Part shown: in pieces, positions 1 through 10,827 of the stretch
How positions within the stretch are numbered: the first letter of the stretch is position 1
Layout: every line of letters begins with the position of its first letter
Origin: Jaltomata sinuosa
Taxonomy: Eukaryota; Streptophyta; Magnoliopsida; Solanales; Solanaceae
DNA: 64,000 nucleotides
Reading direction: 5' to 3'
NCBI GenBank assembly: GCA_003996215.1
Contig: QJPP01000030.1
Location: 1,302,001-1,366,000, forward strand
Made by a program: the position numbers and the translations under genes
Notes under the pieces: model-generated
What the model was told of the DNA's origin: nothing
The model's database searches: none
The model's input: the letters and a program-made list of their open reading frames with translations, nothing else

Positions 1-135
1 CTTTTCCCATGTATTTTTAGAATATGTATAAAACTTCATTATTGAAATTCTTAAAAGCTTGAAAACATACGAATGGGCATTAAATTTTTCTATTTGATTT
101 ATTACTACTATACTTTGAAGAAAAGGAAAGAGTAA

Positions 136-1038
136 GGGTGTGTTCGGTACGAAGGAAAACAGAAAATGTTTTCCTTTTTTTTCATGTTCGTTTGGCTAAA
201 AAAATTTGGAAAATATTTTCTCTAGGAAAACAAACTCCTTCAAAACAAGGAAGGTGACTTCCTTAATCAAAGTAGGGAAAACAAGTTGAAATATTCATAC
301 CACTCTCAAAATTACCTATTCGAAAAAAAAAATATACCATTCCCCCTCCTCCCCCACTCCACCCCCTACCAACCCCCCCCTACCTACACCCCCCCCCCCC
401 CAAAAAAAAAGTTAATTTTTTTTTAATTTGCTTTTTGAAAAAATTCAAAACTTTTTTCTTACCCCACCCCTACCCCTACCTCATCCCCTACAACCACCCC
501 ACCTGCCCACTCTCCCCCCTCCCCCCTCCCAAAAAAATAATATTTTTTTTTATTCATTTTTAAAAAAAAACAAATTCAAAACTTTTTTCTTACCCATCCC
601 CCCCCCCCAACCCCCTATCCTGACCCCCCTAATTCAAAAAAATTTCTTACCCCGACCATCCCCTACCACCACCACCACCCCCACCAGCCCCCTCAAAAAA
701 ATAAATTTTTTAATTTATTTTTAAAAAAATGCAAAACTTTTTTCTTACTCTCCTCCCTACCCCTCTACCCCGAACCTCCCCACCCCACCCCTACCACCCA
801 CCCCCCTCCCAAAAAACGGGGAAAAAATTTTTGAAAAAAATTTTAAAATTTATTTTTAAAAATATTTTAAATATTTTTGCTTACCCCACCCTCTTTACCT
901 TATTCATTCTCATTATTTTGTGTTAAATATATGCAAATGCTTTTAGAAAGATTTTCCTACTCACGTATCGAACACCAGAAAATAAGTAAAAAATAACTTG
1001 TTTTCCTAGAAAATATTTTCCTCCCTACAGAACACACC
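136..1038. mobile_element. Harbinger/Tourist-like non-autonomous TIR element
   Basis: The ends are inverted copies: GGGTGTGTTCGGTACGA at the left, and the right end reads GGTGTGTTCTGTAGGGA on the other strand. The element is flanked on both sides by TAA (133-135 and 1039-1041), the target-site duplication typical of PIF/Harbinger. Next to both ends are related GGAAAATATTTTC-type segments that extend the inverted similarity. The middle is a long run of C-rich and A/T-rich repeats with no transposase. The Harbinger assignment is inferred from the TAA duplication. Confidence 0.72.
446..900. repeat. degenerate C-rich/A-rich tandem repeat inside the TIR element
   Basis: The block CAAAACTTTTTTCTTAC recurs at 446, 577 and 732, with a weaker copy near 875. 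Each is followed by a C-rich stretch (CCCCTACC, CCCTCCC) and then an A/T homopolymer stretch. Spacing is about 130-155 bp. Open frames across this block are proline- and phenylalanine-rich low-complexity translation and are not genes. Confidence 0.75.
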
Positions 1039-1041
1039 TAA

Positions 1042-2189
1042 GTGTTTAATTTAGAAATGCTTCAAGTATTTAAGTAACACATGAGTCATAACACTATTTA
1101 TATTTCTAAAAGTGTTTAATTTTAAAATATCGTGAATATATCATAATTGAATTATAATATTTGTGTAGGATTTTCGTAATATAAGGAGTATAAGTATTTA
1201 GTTTTTTTTTCTAAGGTTGTGTATACATTATACCTCTCTAGACCTTATTTGTGTATAGAATTACATTGAATATATTATTAATGTTGTAAGTATTTGATTT
1301 TGTAATACAAGAAATATATTTGTAACTGAGTCATATTACAAGAGCGTTTAGTATAATTTACTTTTAATTTTGTGAGGCTTCTTTACGTGGGATAAAAAAT
1401 CCATCAGTTAGGTTTACATATGAAAATTTATAAACTTCCATAAAGGAACATCATCAATCTCTAAATTGAGACATGAATTCTATCAATTAATTATTATTTC
1501 GTAAATGTATATTGTCTTCATTCAACTTATCAAGTATATTGATTCACAAAAGAATCTTACCTTTAGACAAATCAAAATAATACACATTGCTCGTAATAAT
1601 AATATCAAGATTAAAAATATATGTTCATTATATTTAATAGACTAAAGAATTTACATAGTTAGAATAAAATATTTATCTCTATTTGATCCATTTAATACAT
1701 ACATAATATAATGTACTAGCACAAGAAACTGAAACTATACAATTTTCATAATTAAGATAAATTATATTTAATTTTATACTACAATCATATTAATGGCTTG
1801 CCCAAATTTCCATCTTAAATTATGACCATAAATTTTATATTTAGAGAACCAGTGATTTGATCTTCTGTATATAATCTAAAATTTTATACACTAAATTATT
1901 TACTTATTATGTAAGTAAAAGATACATAAACAAATATATGATCTATTAAAAAATTGAATAAATAATTATTTCATTACAAATATTATATTATATCTAACAC
2001 ATAATTAATATTATATATTCCAATAATCTTTCACTTAAACTTTTAATCATGACAATTGTTAAAATAAATATTATATCTCAACACTTTGCAACTTCAATTA
2101 AGAATTAGAGAGGTAATAATCAATTTTGAAACAGGAGACAAACTCATAAAGTACATAAAAATATAAACATAGGGTAATAATCATCACCA
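1042..2189. other. AT-rich intergenic, no gene seen
   Basis: Very AT-rich sequence with no open frame of meaningful length, no recognisable domain and no clear element ends. It may be old transposon sequence. Confidence 0.6.
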
Positions 2190-2318
2190 AGCAACATATT
2201 AAAAAAATATATAAAAAAAGAAAAGAAATTGGGGTTAGGGGATCATATGAGAGGGAATCGAACCTTCACCAACAAAGTAAAAGTTCTTAATCAACCAATT
2301 GAGCTGCTATAATTTCCG
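2190..2318 (-). mobile_element. tRNA-derived SINE-like sequence
   Basis: On the minus strand there is a pol III A-box-like segment AGCAGCTCAATTGGTTGATT (2306-2287), then a B-box-like GGTTCGATTCCC (2264-2253) about 25 bases further, then an A/T-rich tail. The acceptor and anticodon stems do not pair convincingly, so this looks like the tRNA-like head of a SINE rather than a working tRNA gene. Confidence 0.5.
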
Positions 2319-3357
2319 AGACAATATCAAATCATGTTCACCTAATATTATGAAACATCTCATTCTGATATTTATATTAGGGGTCTAGGGAAGTTTATCC
2401 AACATTAATTGTCTACAATATGAGCTGTAAAATTCATAAACAGATTTTTCTTTTTAGGAAAAAAAAAAAAGGAGTGGCTTGAAATTGATGAACCCTACCA
2501 TGAAAAATCTTCAATCTTGAATTATCTGTTGTCTAAGAAATAGAAAAACAAAGAACATGCAAATGTGCAATCAGACCTTATAAATTCCTCTAAAAGGGAA
2601 AGAGAAAATGTAAAAGAAAAGCAAAAGTTAATGAAAATGCCAACTGCATTAATGTCATTATGAGCATATGGAATTTGGGACCCAAACCCAACAAATTTTA
2701 ATCAAAAGATGTGGCTTAGAGTTGCCTGGCCCCATCAAAAGCATCTACTTTATTTCCTATTGATAAATTGCTAAATGCAGCAGCCAGTAGGTTATACGAA
2801 ATTGCTTTGATTTTTTTTTCTCATTCGGTGTTCAGTATTTGCTTTAAAGTCTCGACTAATCTAGATTCGTGCAACTAAAGCTCATTAAAGGGAAGCGCCA
2901 CCTACTATAAGTTTTTTCTCATTCACCTAGCTCAAACTCAAAACTTCTGATTAAACATGGAGGGAACTTATCCATTCCACCACAATCCTCGGTGATTCCG
3001 CGGCCATATACCTAATGTTCACATCAGATGAAACAGTTTCATTGATGTTTGCGGATGAGAATTAATTTAGGACTGAAGTGTAGTTTATTGATTGGTAGTC
3101 AACTAATTCTTGTTTAATTAACAGGTAAAACAATTCTTGAAACTGCAGGGTCAAGTAGAGGTATCTATCAGTTTTGGTTTTGTATGATATTTTAGGTTGA
3201 GAAGCATTTTAACATTTCCTATGCCATATAATAGAGAAAAATAAATAAAAAGAATTTGAAGTGACCTGCTGGCCACTTCCCACTGGCTTTTGGGGGTTGA
3301 AAAAGGGCTAAAAAAAGCAGCAGCAAAGATATATCTTTCTACTTACTTTATTACTAA
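2319..3357. other. intergenic, no gene seen
   Basis: Mixed-composition sequence with no supported coding region. A segment around 2640-2780 is less AT-rich than its surroundings, but I could not assign it. Confidence 0.5.
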
Positions 3358-3557
3358 GAGTCTCTTTGGATTGACTTATTTTAAGCTGTTTTTTTTAAGT
3401 TGAAAATTACAGCTTTTAGCTTTTAGCTATTTTTTGTTATTTTGACTTAAAATTAAGTGTCCAGAATCACTTTTTTACCTTACTCAAACACTATAAAACA
3501 GCTTAACAGCTATTTTAACTTAAAAAACACTTAAAATAAGTCAATCCAAACGGGCTC
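3358..3557. mobile_element. 200-bp Tourist-like MITE
   Basis: Near-perfect terminal inverted repeats of about 28 bp: the left end contains TTTGGATTGACTTATTTTAA, and the right end carries the reverse complement. TAA lies on both sides (3355-3357 and 3558-3560). There is no coding capacity. A relative with similar ends lies at 50496-51357. Confidence 0.8.
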
Positions 3558-3676
3558 TAAGTTGTTTGGATTTGAAAAGGAATAGTAATTGGCTACTACC
3601 TTTTTATAGATTCTTTAGAGACTGAAAACTATAATCTGCATGTATTGACTATCCTAAATCATTTGTGCAGTGTGTC

Positions 3677-4240
3677 TTAGCAGTAGGTGTTATTGTAAAC
3701 ACATTTTTCCAAAAGAGTTACCTGTTTTTTCTGAGCAATGGTAAGTGTATTATAATATACCAACAGAATATCCCTTCCTATAAGTAAAAGGGATTCTCTG
3801 AGTTCTATCACAGCTTCAGCATCATTTACAAAATTATGTAAGCACCAACAATGAAACAAAAGTGATCAGTTCATCTTGATCTTCTGGATAGAGTTTCCTT
3901 TATCTTCAAAATATCTAGCGTTTCGCTCCCTCCAAAGTCCAAACTGTCCACCATATGCAAGCTGGAATGGTTTGCCACCATTTCCTTCAGTTGTAATTCT
4001 TGCCTCTGATGCTTCAACATTTCTGCAAGACATGCTCCATTTTAGTCCCAGCATATTAAGAAAGAGTTGACATAACTGGTCAGTAAGATGACAGTGCAAA
4101 AATAAATGGTTGATACTTTCAGGCTTGTCTCCACATATATAACATCTAGAGCACAACTGGAATCCTCGTTTTCTTTTTTGGAATAATCTTTGAAAAGAGT
4201 TTCTGTTGCTATAGTTTTATATTCTTTAAGTCCTTGTGTG
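3677..4240 (-). pseudogene. LINE reverse-transcriptase C-terminal remnant (zf-RVT)
   Basis: The minus-strand translation carries the zinc-binding region found after the reverse transcriptase in plant L1-type LINEs: CSRCYICGDKPESINHLFLH, then a stretch ending LWRERNARYFEDKGNSIQKI. A following frame (3859-3677) continues as the usual LINE tail. The reading frame shifts near 4150 (upstream part GLKEYKTIATETLF, downstream part QLCSRCYICG), and stops separate the parts, so it is dead. It lies downstream of the CDF gene on the same strand. Confidence 0.75.
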
Positions 4241-4280
4241 ATGTCTACTTTGAAACACATCAAGAAGAGGCACATTCTCT

Positions 4281-4689
4281 TAAGATCATAAAGACTTCAA
4301 GCTGCCAAGTAAAGAGGTACTAATAGGGAGTGGCTCTCCAAAGTAACTTTGACATTAATTTAAATATGTTACACCTGTTGGATCTAAACATCTTTGTCTT
4401 CCTCCTTCTAGTGTTAGCTGTAAAAAGGTATATACATTACAAAACACACAAAAGAAAAAACCAAGCCAGCCATTGCTCTTATTGTTGCCAGGAAAACTAT
4501 AAACATAAATTTCTACAATAGCTTCCCCAATGTCATTCTCCAGCTTCATTGGATCAATTGAGAGATATTAGCCTCTCACTCTGCAAGTGGTCTGCGCACT
4601 GTAAGCGTCCATCAGGCAGGAAAAATCCATGAATTTGGATAAGTACTTTTCACTGGAGCAGAAAGGGACCTTTTTCTATAGCGTCACTT
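4281..4689. other. region between LINE remnant and CDF 3' end
   Basis: No coding region is supported. It probably contains part of the 3' untranslated region of the CDF gene on the minus strand, but no poly(A) site can be assigned by eye. Confidence 0.4.
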
Positions 4690-4801
4690 CAGCTTTGTTA
4701 CTTTTTGGTTGCAAGGCCACAAAAAGCCCTCTTCAGATAACAAAATCAGACTTAATTTCACGTGATGACCATATAGAATTCTTTGGAGCTTCATAGGATC
4801 A
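4690..4801 (-). repeat. decayed second copy of the CDF C-terminal segment
   Basis: Just after the CDF stop codon the minus strand repeats a piece of its last exon. GATGATCCTATGAAGC, then TTCTATATGGTCA, then GCAACCAAAAAG appear in the same order and spacing as in the coding segment for DDPDEAAKSSIWSTLGI...LQPKS (about 5000-4890). The second copy has deletions and cannot be translated in the CDF frame. This is a local direct duplication of roughly 110 bp, now noncoding or 3' UTR. Confidence 0.75.
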
Positions 4802-4804
4802 TCT

Positions 4805-6999
4805 TTAGGCACTTTGTTGGAAGGTGATAGATCTAGATAAAGCTGCGGGGTTAGTATGCAACACTGGAGATGTATTGGCTTTGTTGTGTTTGTCATCGCT
4901 TTTTGGTTGCAAAGCCTTGAAGAACTCTCCCCTGTTGGCAGAATCATATTTAATCCCAAGTGTTGACCATATAGAACTCTTAGCAGCTTCATCAGGATCA
5001 TCAATCCGCAGTGTTTTTGGGACCAAAATAGACCTCTCTGAATACTTTTGTTCTGATTGTTCTTTGCCCCCGGGATTGCTTGGCTTAAGCAAATCTCCTT
5101 CTCTTGAATGCTTCCCTAAAGGTGAAGTAGGATCAGAACCTGATGTTTTCTCGTTTGCTTCTTGCAGAGGTGGTCTCAGCCAAGGATTACTCCAAGGAGG
5201 CACACTGCAATTCCAATAAGGTGTAGGGAAGAATGGCATAGGGAAGGGAATGGGGCAAATAGCCGACATAGGAACCGCAGCATTCCATGGAAAAGGCCAA
5301 GGTACTCCATGGAGGCAAGGAACAGGAGATGGGATGCCATTTATATTATGCATAACTGCCTTGTGTGGCTCTCTTTTACCGTCTTCCACCATCATATTTG
5401 GAGTTGGGATGTTAGACCCCCTACAGCACTCATCCCCGGTATCTCCACCTTTGCAAGAAGAATTCTTGACTTCTGCTTTGTGAGAACAATTTTGGATACC
5501 ATTTGATACCCTTTTCTCTGGTTGATTTAATGCAGAAGCCATAGAATCACACAGGGGCAAGTCAGGACCAAAGGATAGAATAGTGCCATTTGGTTTGAAT
5601 ATTGGATGATGAATTAATCCATTTGGAGATTCAATTCCTGCTGCTAGTAATCCTTCGGAGATACTTATATGACGATAATGAGATGCAAGATTCTTGTTCT
5701 TGCGACGACCAGCTCCCACGGGGAGATTCCTCATGGTACCACCATTAGTCCAATACCTCTGGCAGCTCCTGCAGAAATGACGAGGCTGGTTGACATTGTT
5801 GTTATTATAGTAACAGAATTTTGTATCCGAACTATTGCAACGAGGGCATGGGAGAATTTTGTCTGGCTTCTTCAGATTATTCTGCTCGGAATTTGTCACA
5901 TTAGTTGGTTCATTTTCAGTCTCGGATGATTTTACTGCTTGAGGGTCTTCATCAGTTGGAGATTTAGGACTGTTCTCTGATTCTGATGACGTCTTAGTAT
6001 TTTCTGATTCCTCCATCATCTGATTTTGATCTCCCTCCTCAAATTTGGCTTCACTGAGCTCTCCTGTTGTATCATCCTAAAATCAAAACACAAAACTGCA
6101 TAAGCTGCTTGTGAAAGCGCAATTAAATATCTACAGTAAACTGTGTGAGCTAAATCCAATCTGCACAACGGCAAGAACCAATCACAGATAGTTAACTGAC
6201 AAGTTCGAAACTTTTCCATAGGGAATCCCTCTTCAACTATGATAAACTGGAGAAAGTACACAAAAGCACATTCTTTCTCCAATGTTTTGGCTACAAATTA
6301 GTTACATGGTAAAGGGGGAACATCATCGAATAAACGCATAAATTATACAACAACATACCCACCCAGTGTAATCCCACGGGGTCTGGGGAGGGTAGATTGT
6401 AAGCAAACCTTACCCCTACCTTCGGAGGTAGAGAGGTTGTTTCTGCTAGACCCTTGGCTCAAACTTGGTGCATTGAATTCTCAAATTAATCAATAATCAT
6501 CCCTATATTTAAAAGCAAGCAACAGAACATTAAGCAGTGATAGATCTATAACTTCATAAGGTTGGTGGGTATGTTTGCTCCCATTGCTTTCTAACTTAAA
6601 ACTTCCATCAAAAGTTCATTAACAATTTAAGCAAAAAGAAGTAAAATCACCAATTAGAACAGCTATGGAACTAATCCATTCTTTCTAATAAATCCAAAAA
6701 AAAAAATGAACAATTAACTCAATTAAAAAAATTAACAATTAACAATTTTTAATTCCAACAAAAATCCATGATGAACATATTAAAAACTGTACCTTTTCAG
6801 CTTCTTGATTTTCATAATCACTTCCTTCATCTTTCTCTTCACTGCTCACTTTACTTCCCTCTAAACATCGATCATAATCAGACCCAGATCTACTTCCCTC
6901 ATATCTAACACCACCAGTCCTACCGGCGCCGGAATATTCGACGGAGACGACCACCGGAAGTATCTTGCCAAACAGCTTGATCTCTGAATCACAGGTCAT
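4805..6999 (-). CDS. CDF: Cycling DOF factor (CDF) transcription factor, 2 exons, about 492 aa
   Basis: Exon 1 is 6999-6793 (69 codons, donor GAAAAG|GTACAG). Exon 2 is 6076-4805 (acceptor TTTTAG|GATGAT). The phase-0 join gives about 492 residues. The N-terminus holds IKLFGKILP, the motif typical of CDFs. The Dof zinc finger starts at LPCPRCNSSDTKFCYYNN and keeps all four cysteines, followed by the basic stretch VGAGRRKNKN. The C-terminus carries the conserved CDF block KTLRIDDPDEAAKSSIWSTL, which in Arabidopsis CDFs serves FKF1/GIGANTEA recognition, and ends NPAALSRS-type. The family represses CONSTANS/FT-type genes in photoperiod control and also affects stress responses and, in potato, tuberisation. 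Length and domains look complete. Which CDF paralogue this is cannot be decided here. The single intron (6792-6077) contains a SINE fragment. Confidence 0.95.
6343..6467 (-). mobile_element. TS-type SINE fragment in CDF intron
   Basis: On the minus strand this reads GAGCCAAGGGTCTAGCAGAA, AACCTCTCTACCTCCGAAGG, then CTCCCCAGACCCC and finally ATGTTGTTGT. It matches the 3' part of a very common Solanaceae SINE ending in TTG repeats. It is in the same orientation as the host gene and lies within intron 1. The tRNA-like head is not visible. The family name is from memory. Confidence 0.65.
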
Positions 7000-7339
7000 T
7001 TTCCAGAGTATAATGAAAGGAAAACTGTATAAAGACTAATCTACTTTTCTAGCAGTTCTCGTTCAGTATCCAGTGAAAGTCGCCGCCGGCGAGTTGACGG
7101 CGTTTCCAAAAGTGACTTTTTTTTTTCTTTAAGAGAAGATGCGGTTGGTTTTTAGAAGCAAACCCTGTTGGCGTTCTATTGAATGTGATTTAGATATCGT
7201 TTTAATTTAAACATGCTGCCAGGTCATCCACCCACTAATTTTCTCAGCCACAAGTTTTTAATGGTGGGTCCTTGATACTAATTTAATACTTGGTTGGCGC
7301 TTATATTAGTATTTTTATTTTAGGCTGAAGTGATCTTTG
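7000..7339. other. upstream region of CDF
   Basis: It contains the 5' leader and promoter side of the CDF gene (minus). A GC-rich patch at 7078-7100 (CGCCGCCGGCGAG) is probably in the leader. No TATA box can be assigned with confidence. Confidence 0.4.
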
Positions 7340-7545
7340 GACAAGATGTTAAAAGCGAGGTTGAAATAATTTGAATATGTAGAGACATTTTCTACATATG
7401 CCCCTGTGGAGAATGTGTGAGAGGTTGACCATTATGGTAAGAGGAATGAAACAAGTAGATCGAAAAAGTATTGGAGAAAAATGATTAGATATGACATGAT
7501 ATACTTGTAGCTTATCGAGGACATGATCTTAAATTGGAGAATATG
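7340..7545 (+). pseudogene. RTE-type LINE C-terminal remnant
   Basis: One plus frame, with several stops, reads KARLK, stop, FEYVETFSTYAPVENV, stop, EVDHYGKRNETSRSKKYWRK, MIRYDMIYL. This follows the conserved tail of plant RTE-like reverse transcriptases (consensus of the type LRWFGHVxRR..APVRR..RGRPKKxWxExIRxDM). The TGG of the diagnostic tryptophan is now TAA. No upstream reverse-transcriptase domain is present. Confidence 0.65.
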
Positions 7546-7560
7546 ATAGTCGAAAATTAA

Positions 7561-8700
7561 GATAGAAAGTTAATAACGTTATCTAGTTCCTCTTATGGTA
7601 TTGTATCTTTGTTTCGATTTTATTTTTACTTATTGGTTTCTTTGTTTTGGATTATTTGATATCGCTTTTTTTTTTGTATTTGATTTTGATATGTTTTATT
7701 TGAGTTTAAGCTCTATCAAAAATTATTTTCCTACATTCACAAAATATGGATAAAGTTATATATATACATCATCCTACACATATTTCACTTATAATTATAT
7801 TGTTCTTGTTGTTGTAACTTATATTTTTTTCCCCAATAATTTTCGTTGTTATTCAAAAATAGTAGTTTTTTATTGATTAAAATGAATAAAGAATTGTGGA
7901 AAAGTATTGCTCCTAGTCACTAGTTCAATTTTTAAAATGAGAAGCTGTACCTTTTGGTCCGTTGGATAAAGGTTGATACTTTAACATAGTTGGAAACTCT
8001 TTAATACTATTAAATTTACAATTTATTTTAATGATAGAATATTAAGAATAATTTTGATATTTTACTTATATATTAAAATATTTTCTTCTTTCTTAAACTT
8101 CATACTTTCTCAAATATCATCATATAATATAAAATAAATAAATTATTAAATCATAATTTATTAAAGTATTACTATAATATAATTTATACAGTAATAACAT
8201 ATAAAATTTTGATCTAGTTGATATATAATGACATATAATTTTTCATATAACATGTAATATGACAAGCTATAAAATATTGATACTATATTTTTCTAACTAA
8301 TTAAAATGCACTAATCCAAAAAATAAATTACACTCTTAAATCCTTAGAAAAAATTGTATTTTTTTTTTGACAAGGTAAAATTATATTTCTATTTATGTAG
8401 AATATAACTAGTGAATTCATTCGCGAAAAAATATTAAATTTCTTAATTTTCTTTTCAAAGTAAAATATTTCAAGTTTTACCAATTGTATATTTTAATTTG
8501 CATATGATTCTATGTTTTCCCATCAATTAAGAGTTTATAGTTACAAGTGAAACAAAAAATTATTTTTCTTAAAATAAAGTAAAGAAATAACAAAATTTCA
8601 AGAAAAACAGATCTATTTTTGTGCATATAAATATTCAAAATTTAAAATACATTTATTTCTTGTACATCTATTATATGTACACATAAAATTCCGTGTCTTT
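7561..8700. other. AT-rich intergenic, no gene seen
   Basis: AT-rich sequence without supported genes. Short Stowaway-like words occur but no complete element can be delimited. Confidence 0.5.
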
Positions 8701-8712
8701 TCGGGTCCAATA

Positions 8713-9905
8713 TATATTACATAGATAGAATTTGAAAAGTCACTAAAGTTATTATACTTATTTTTAATTATTGTGATTTATAATACTTGTTATGTCATTT
8801 TCAAATAATATATGTTATTCCTTTTGTTCCAATTTACGTGACACAAATGGAATTTGAATACTGAACCAAATTTCTTATATGATTTTTAAATATTTTCAGT
8901 TTTTAGTTATTGTGTTGTTCTCTCGGTCTCAATTTATGTGGCACTAATAGAATTTCAAGAGTCAACTAAATTTTTATATTGTGATATATAATATTTTTTA
9001 CGTAATTATCAAATACATAATAAAATATTTTAATCAAATATATAACAGATTAAAATTAGAAGTAAGACAAATAAATTGAAATGGAGAAAATACTGAAATT
9101 TTTTGAAGTGGGCCCTGCAAGCACACAACTCTCAAGCAGGCAGCTCTTGATATATGTTACATAGATAGAATTTGAAAACACTAAATTTATTATACCTTTT
9201 TTTTAATTATTGTGATTTATAATACTTTTTATGTCATTTTCAAATAATATATGTTACTCCTTTTGTTCCAATTTACGTAGCACAAATGAAATTTGAATAG
9301 TGAACCAAATTTCTTATATGGTTTTTAAATTTTTAGTTATTGTGTTATTCTCTTGGTTTCAATTTATGTGGCACTAATAGAATTTCGAGAGCCAACCAAA
9401 TTTTTATATTGTGATTTATAATATCTTTTATGTAATTGTCAAATACATAATAAAATATTTTAATCAAATATATAACAGATTAAAATGAAAAGTAAGACAA
9501 ATAAATTGAAATGGAGAAAATGTTAATTTTTTTGAAGTGGGGACCTGCAAGCACACAGCTCAAGCAGGCACGTTGTCCAAAAGCTGCCTGCTTGAGATCC
9601 TCCTGGCAACCTCTTATATATAGTAGTAATAATACTTTTTATGTCATTTTTAATCCCTTTATGTGACACTAATACAATTTCGAGAGTCAACAAAAATTTT
9701 ATATTGTGATTTATAATATCTTTTACGTAATTATCAAATACATAACAGAATATTTTAATCAAATATATAACATATTGAAATGAAAAGTAAAACAACTAAA
9801 TTAAAATGGAGAAAATAGTAAATCTTTCGAAGCGGGACCCTACAAGCAGACATCTCAAACATGCACGTTGTCCAAAAATTACCTGCTTAAGATTGAGCTG
9901 CCAAC
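8713..9905. repeat. about 437-bp tandem repeat, two full copies and one partial
   Basis: The segment TTACATAGATAGAATTTGAA starts the repeat at about 8716 and again at about 9156. Each unit continues with a Stowaway-like part (ACTCCTTTTGTTCCAATTTA) and ends with GACCTGCAAGCACACA/CTCAAGCAGG. A third, shorter unit covers about 9625-9905. Around 9560-9596 there is a hairpin CTCAAGCAGGCA ... TGCCTGCTTGAG. Copies 2 and 3 share AACCTCTTATATATA after it. This may be an amplified compound MITE or a Helitron end, but the class is not certain. Confidence 0.65.
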
Positions 9906-9939
9906 CTCTTATATATAATAGTAATATGTATATATGAGT

Positions 9940-10819
9940 CAGTGTTTTAAAAGGCGGGGGCGTGAGGGGTGGCGTTTTGCTTAGTACAGGGCGAGGCGTA
10001 AACCCCGGGGCATGGGGTGTAAGTCTCATGGATCTTTAATTTTTAATTTATAATATAGTAAAACAGTATAATAACACAAAAATTATAAAAAATATATTAA
10101 TAATTTTTAAAATTTAAAACATGATTAAAGAAACTCACAGAAAATAAAATTACTTAACATAATTTTACAAGTAGAAATAATGCAATGATATAAAAGCTAT
10201 TGTGAGATGCAAATCAACTCTAACATCTTAACTTTCAAACAATAAAAGAATTACAATTTCTTAAAATATATGACTATCATACTATGGAATTAACTCTCTA
10301 AAAAAACAATCAATAAACTTTAGTATTATAATAAAATCATCACTCTTTCTTAAATAAAAATAAAATACTTTCAAATAATAAAATATAATAAATTTTGAGA
10401 CATAGGATAAAAATATGAAGATCAATGACAAGTGAATATGTAAAATTCGGCTATGTATTTAATTTATAAAAAAATTTAAGTGACATTCAGTACTCTCACG
10501 ATATTTTCAAATAGTAAATAAGCAATAACACGACTTGTTATTTGTGTTAATCTCAATTTTTTTATTTCTATAGATGAAAAAGTTATGAAGCATCATCCAT
10601 ATTAAAGAATTATGAGGATCAACAATGTTGAAAAAGAAATTTGACACATAATTTATGTAAGAACTGTTAGGAGAGTCCCGAGCGTTAGGCGTGTTTATGA
10701 CGTACAATCGGGCGCTTAGGGTGTAAGTTTCACAGAACTAAGTCGCACAAATGAACCCCGAGGCGTTTTGCTAGTGCCCCGCTCCGAAGCAAGTCTCAAA
10801 ACTGCCTTTTAAAACATTG
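9940..10819. mobile_element. non-autonomous hAT element with 8-bp target duplication
   Basis: The left end is CAGTGTTTTAAAAGGC; the right end on the other strand is CAATGTTTTAAAAGGC. Similarity continues inward through G-rich subterminal sequence (GGCGTTTTGC / GGCACTAGCAAAACGCC). The 8-bp ATATGAGT lies on both sides, at 9932-9939 and 10820-10827. The CA...TG ends and 8-bp duplication fit hAT. The 880-bp body has no transposase frame. Confidence 0.85.
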
Positions 10820-10827
10820 ATATGAGT

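Noticed and set aside
428..926. Proline- and phenylalanine-rich open frames
   Set aside because: They arise from C-rich and T-rich repeat runs inside a TIR element; no start context, domain or conservation.
2253..2318. Possible tRNA gene on the minus strand
   Set aside because: A- and B-box words are present, but the acceptor and anticodon stems do not pair; better explained as a SINE head.
4684..5219. Other-frame ORFs over the CDF last exon on both strands
   Set aside because: Shadows of the CDF coding frame and of its duplicated segment; no independent domain.
9560..9596. Helitron terminus at the CTCAAGCAGGCA hairpin
   Set aside because: No CTRR end in the right place and the unit is tandemly repeated; evidence not sufficient.
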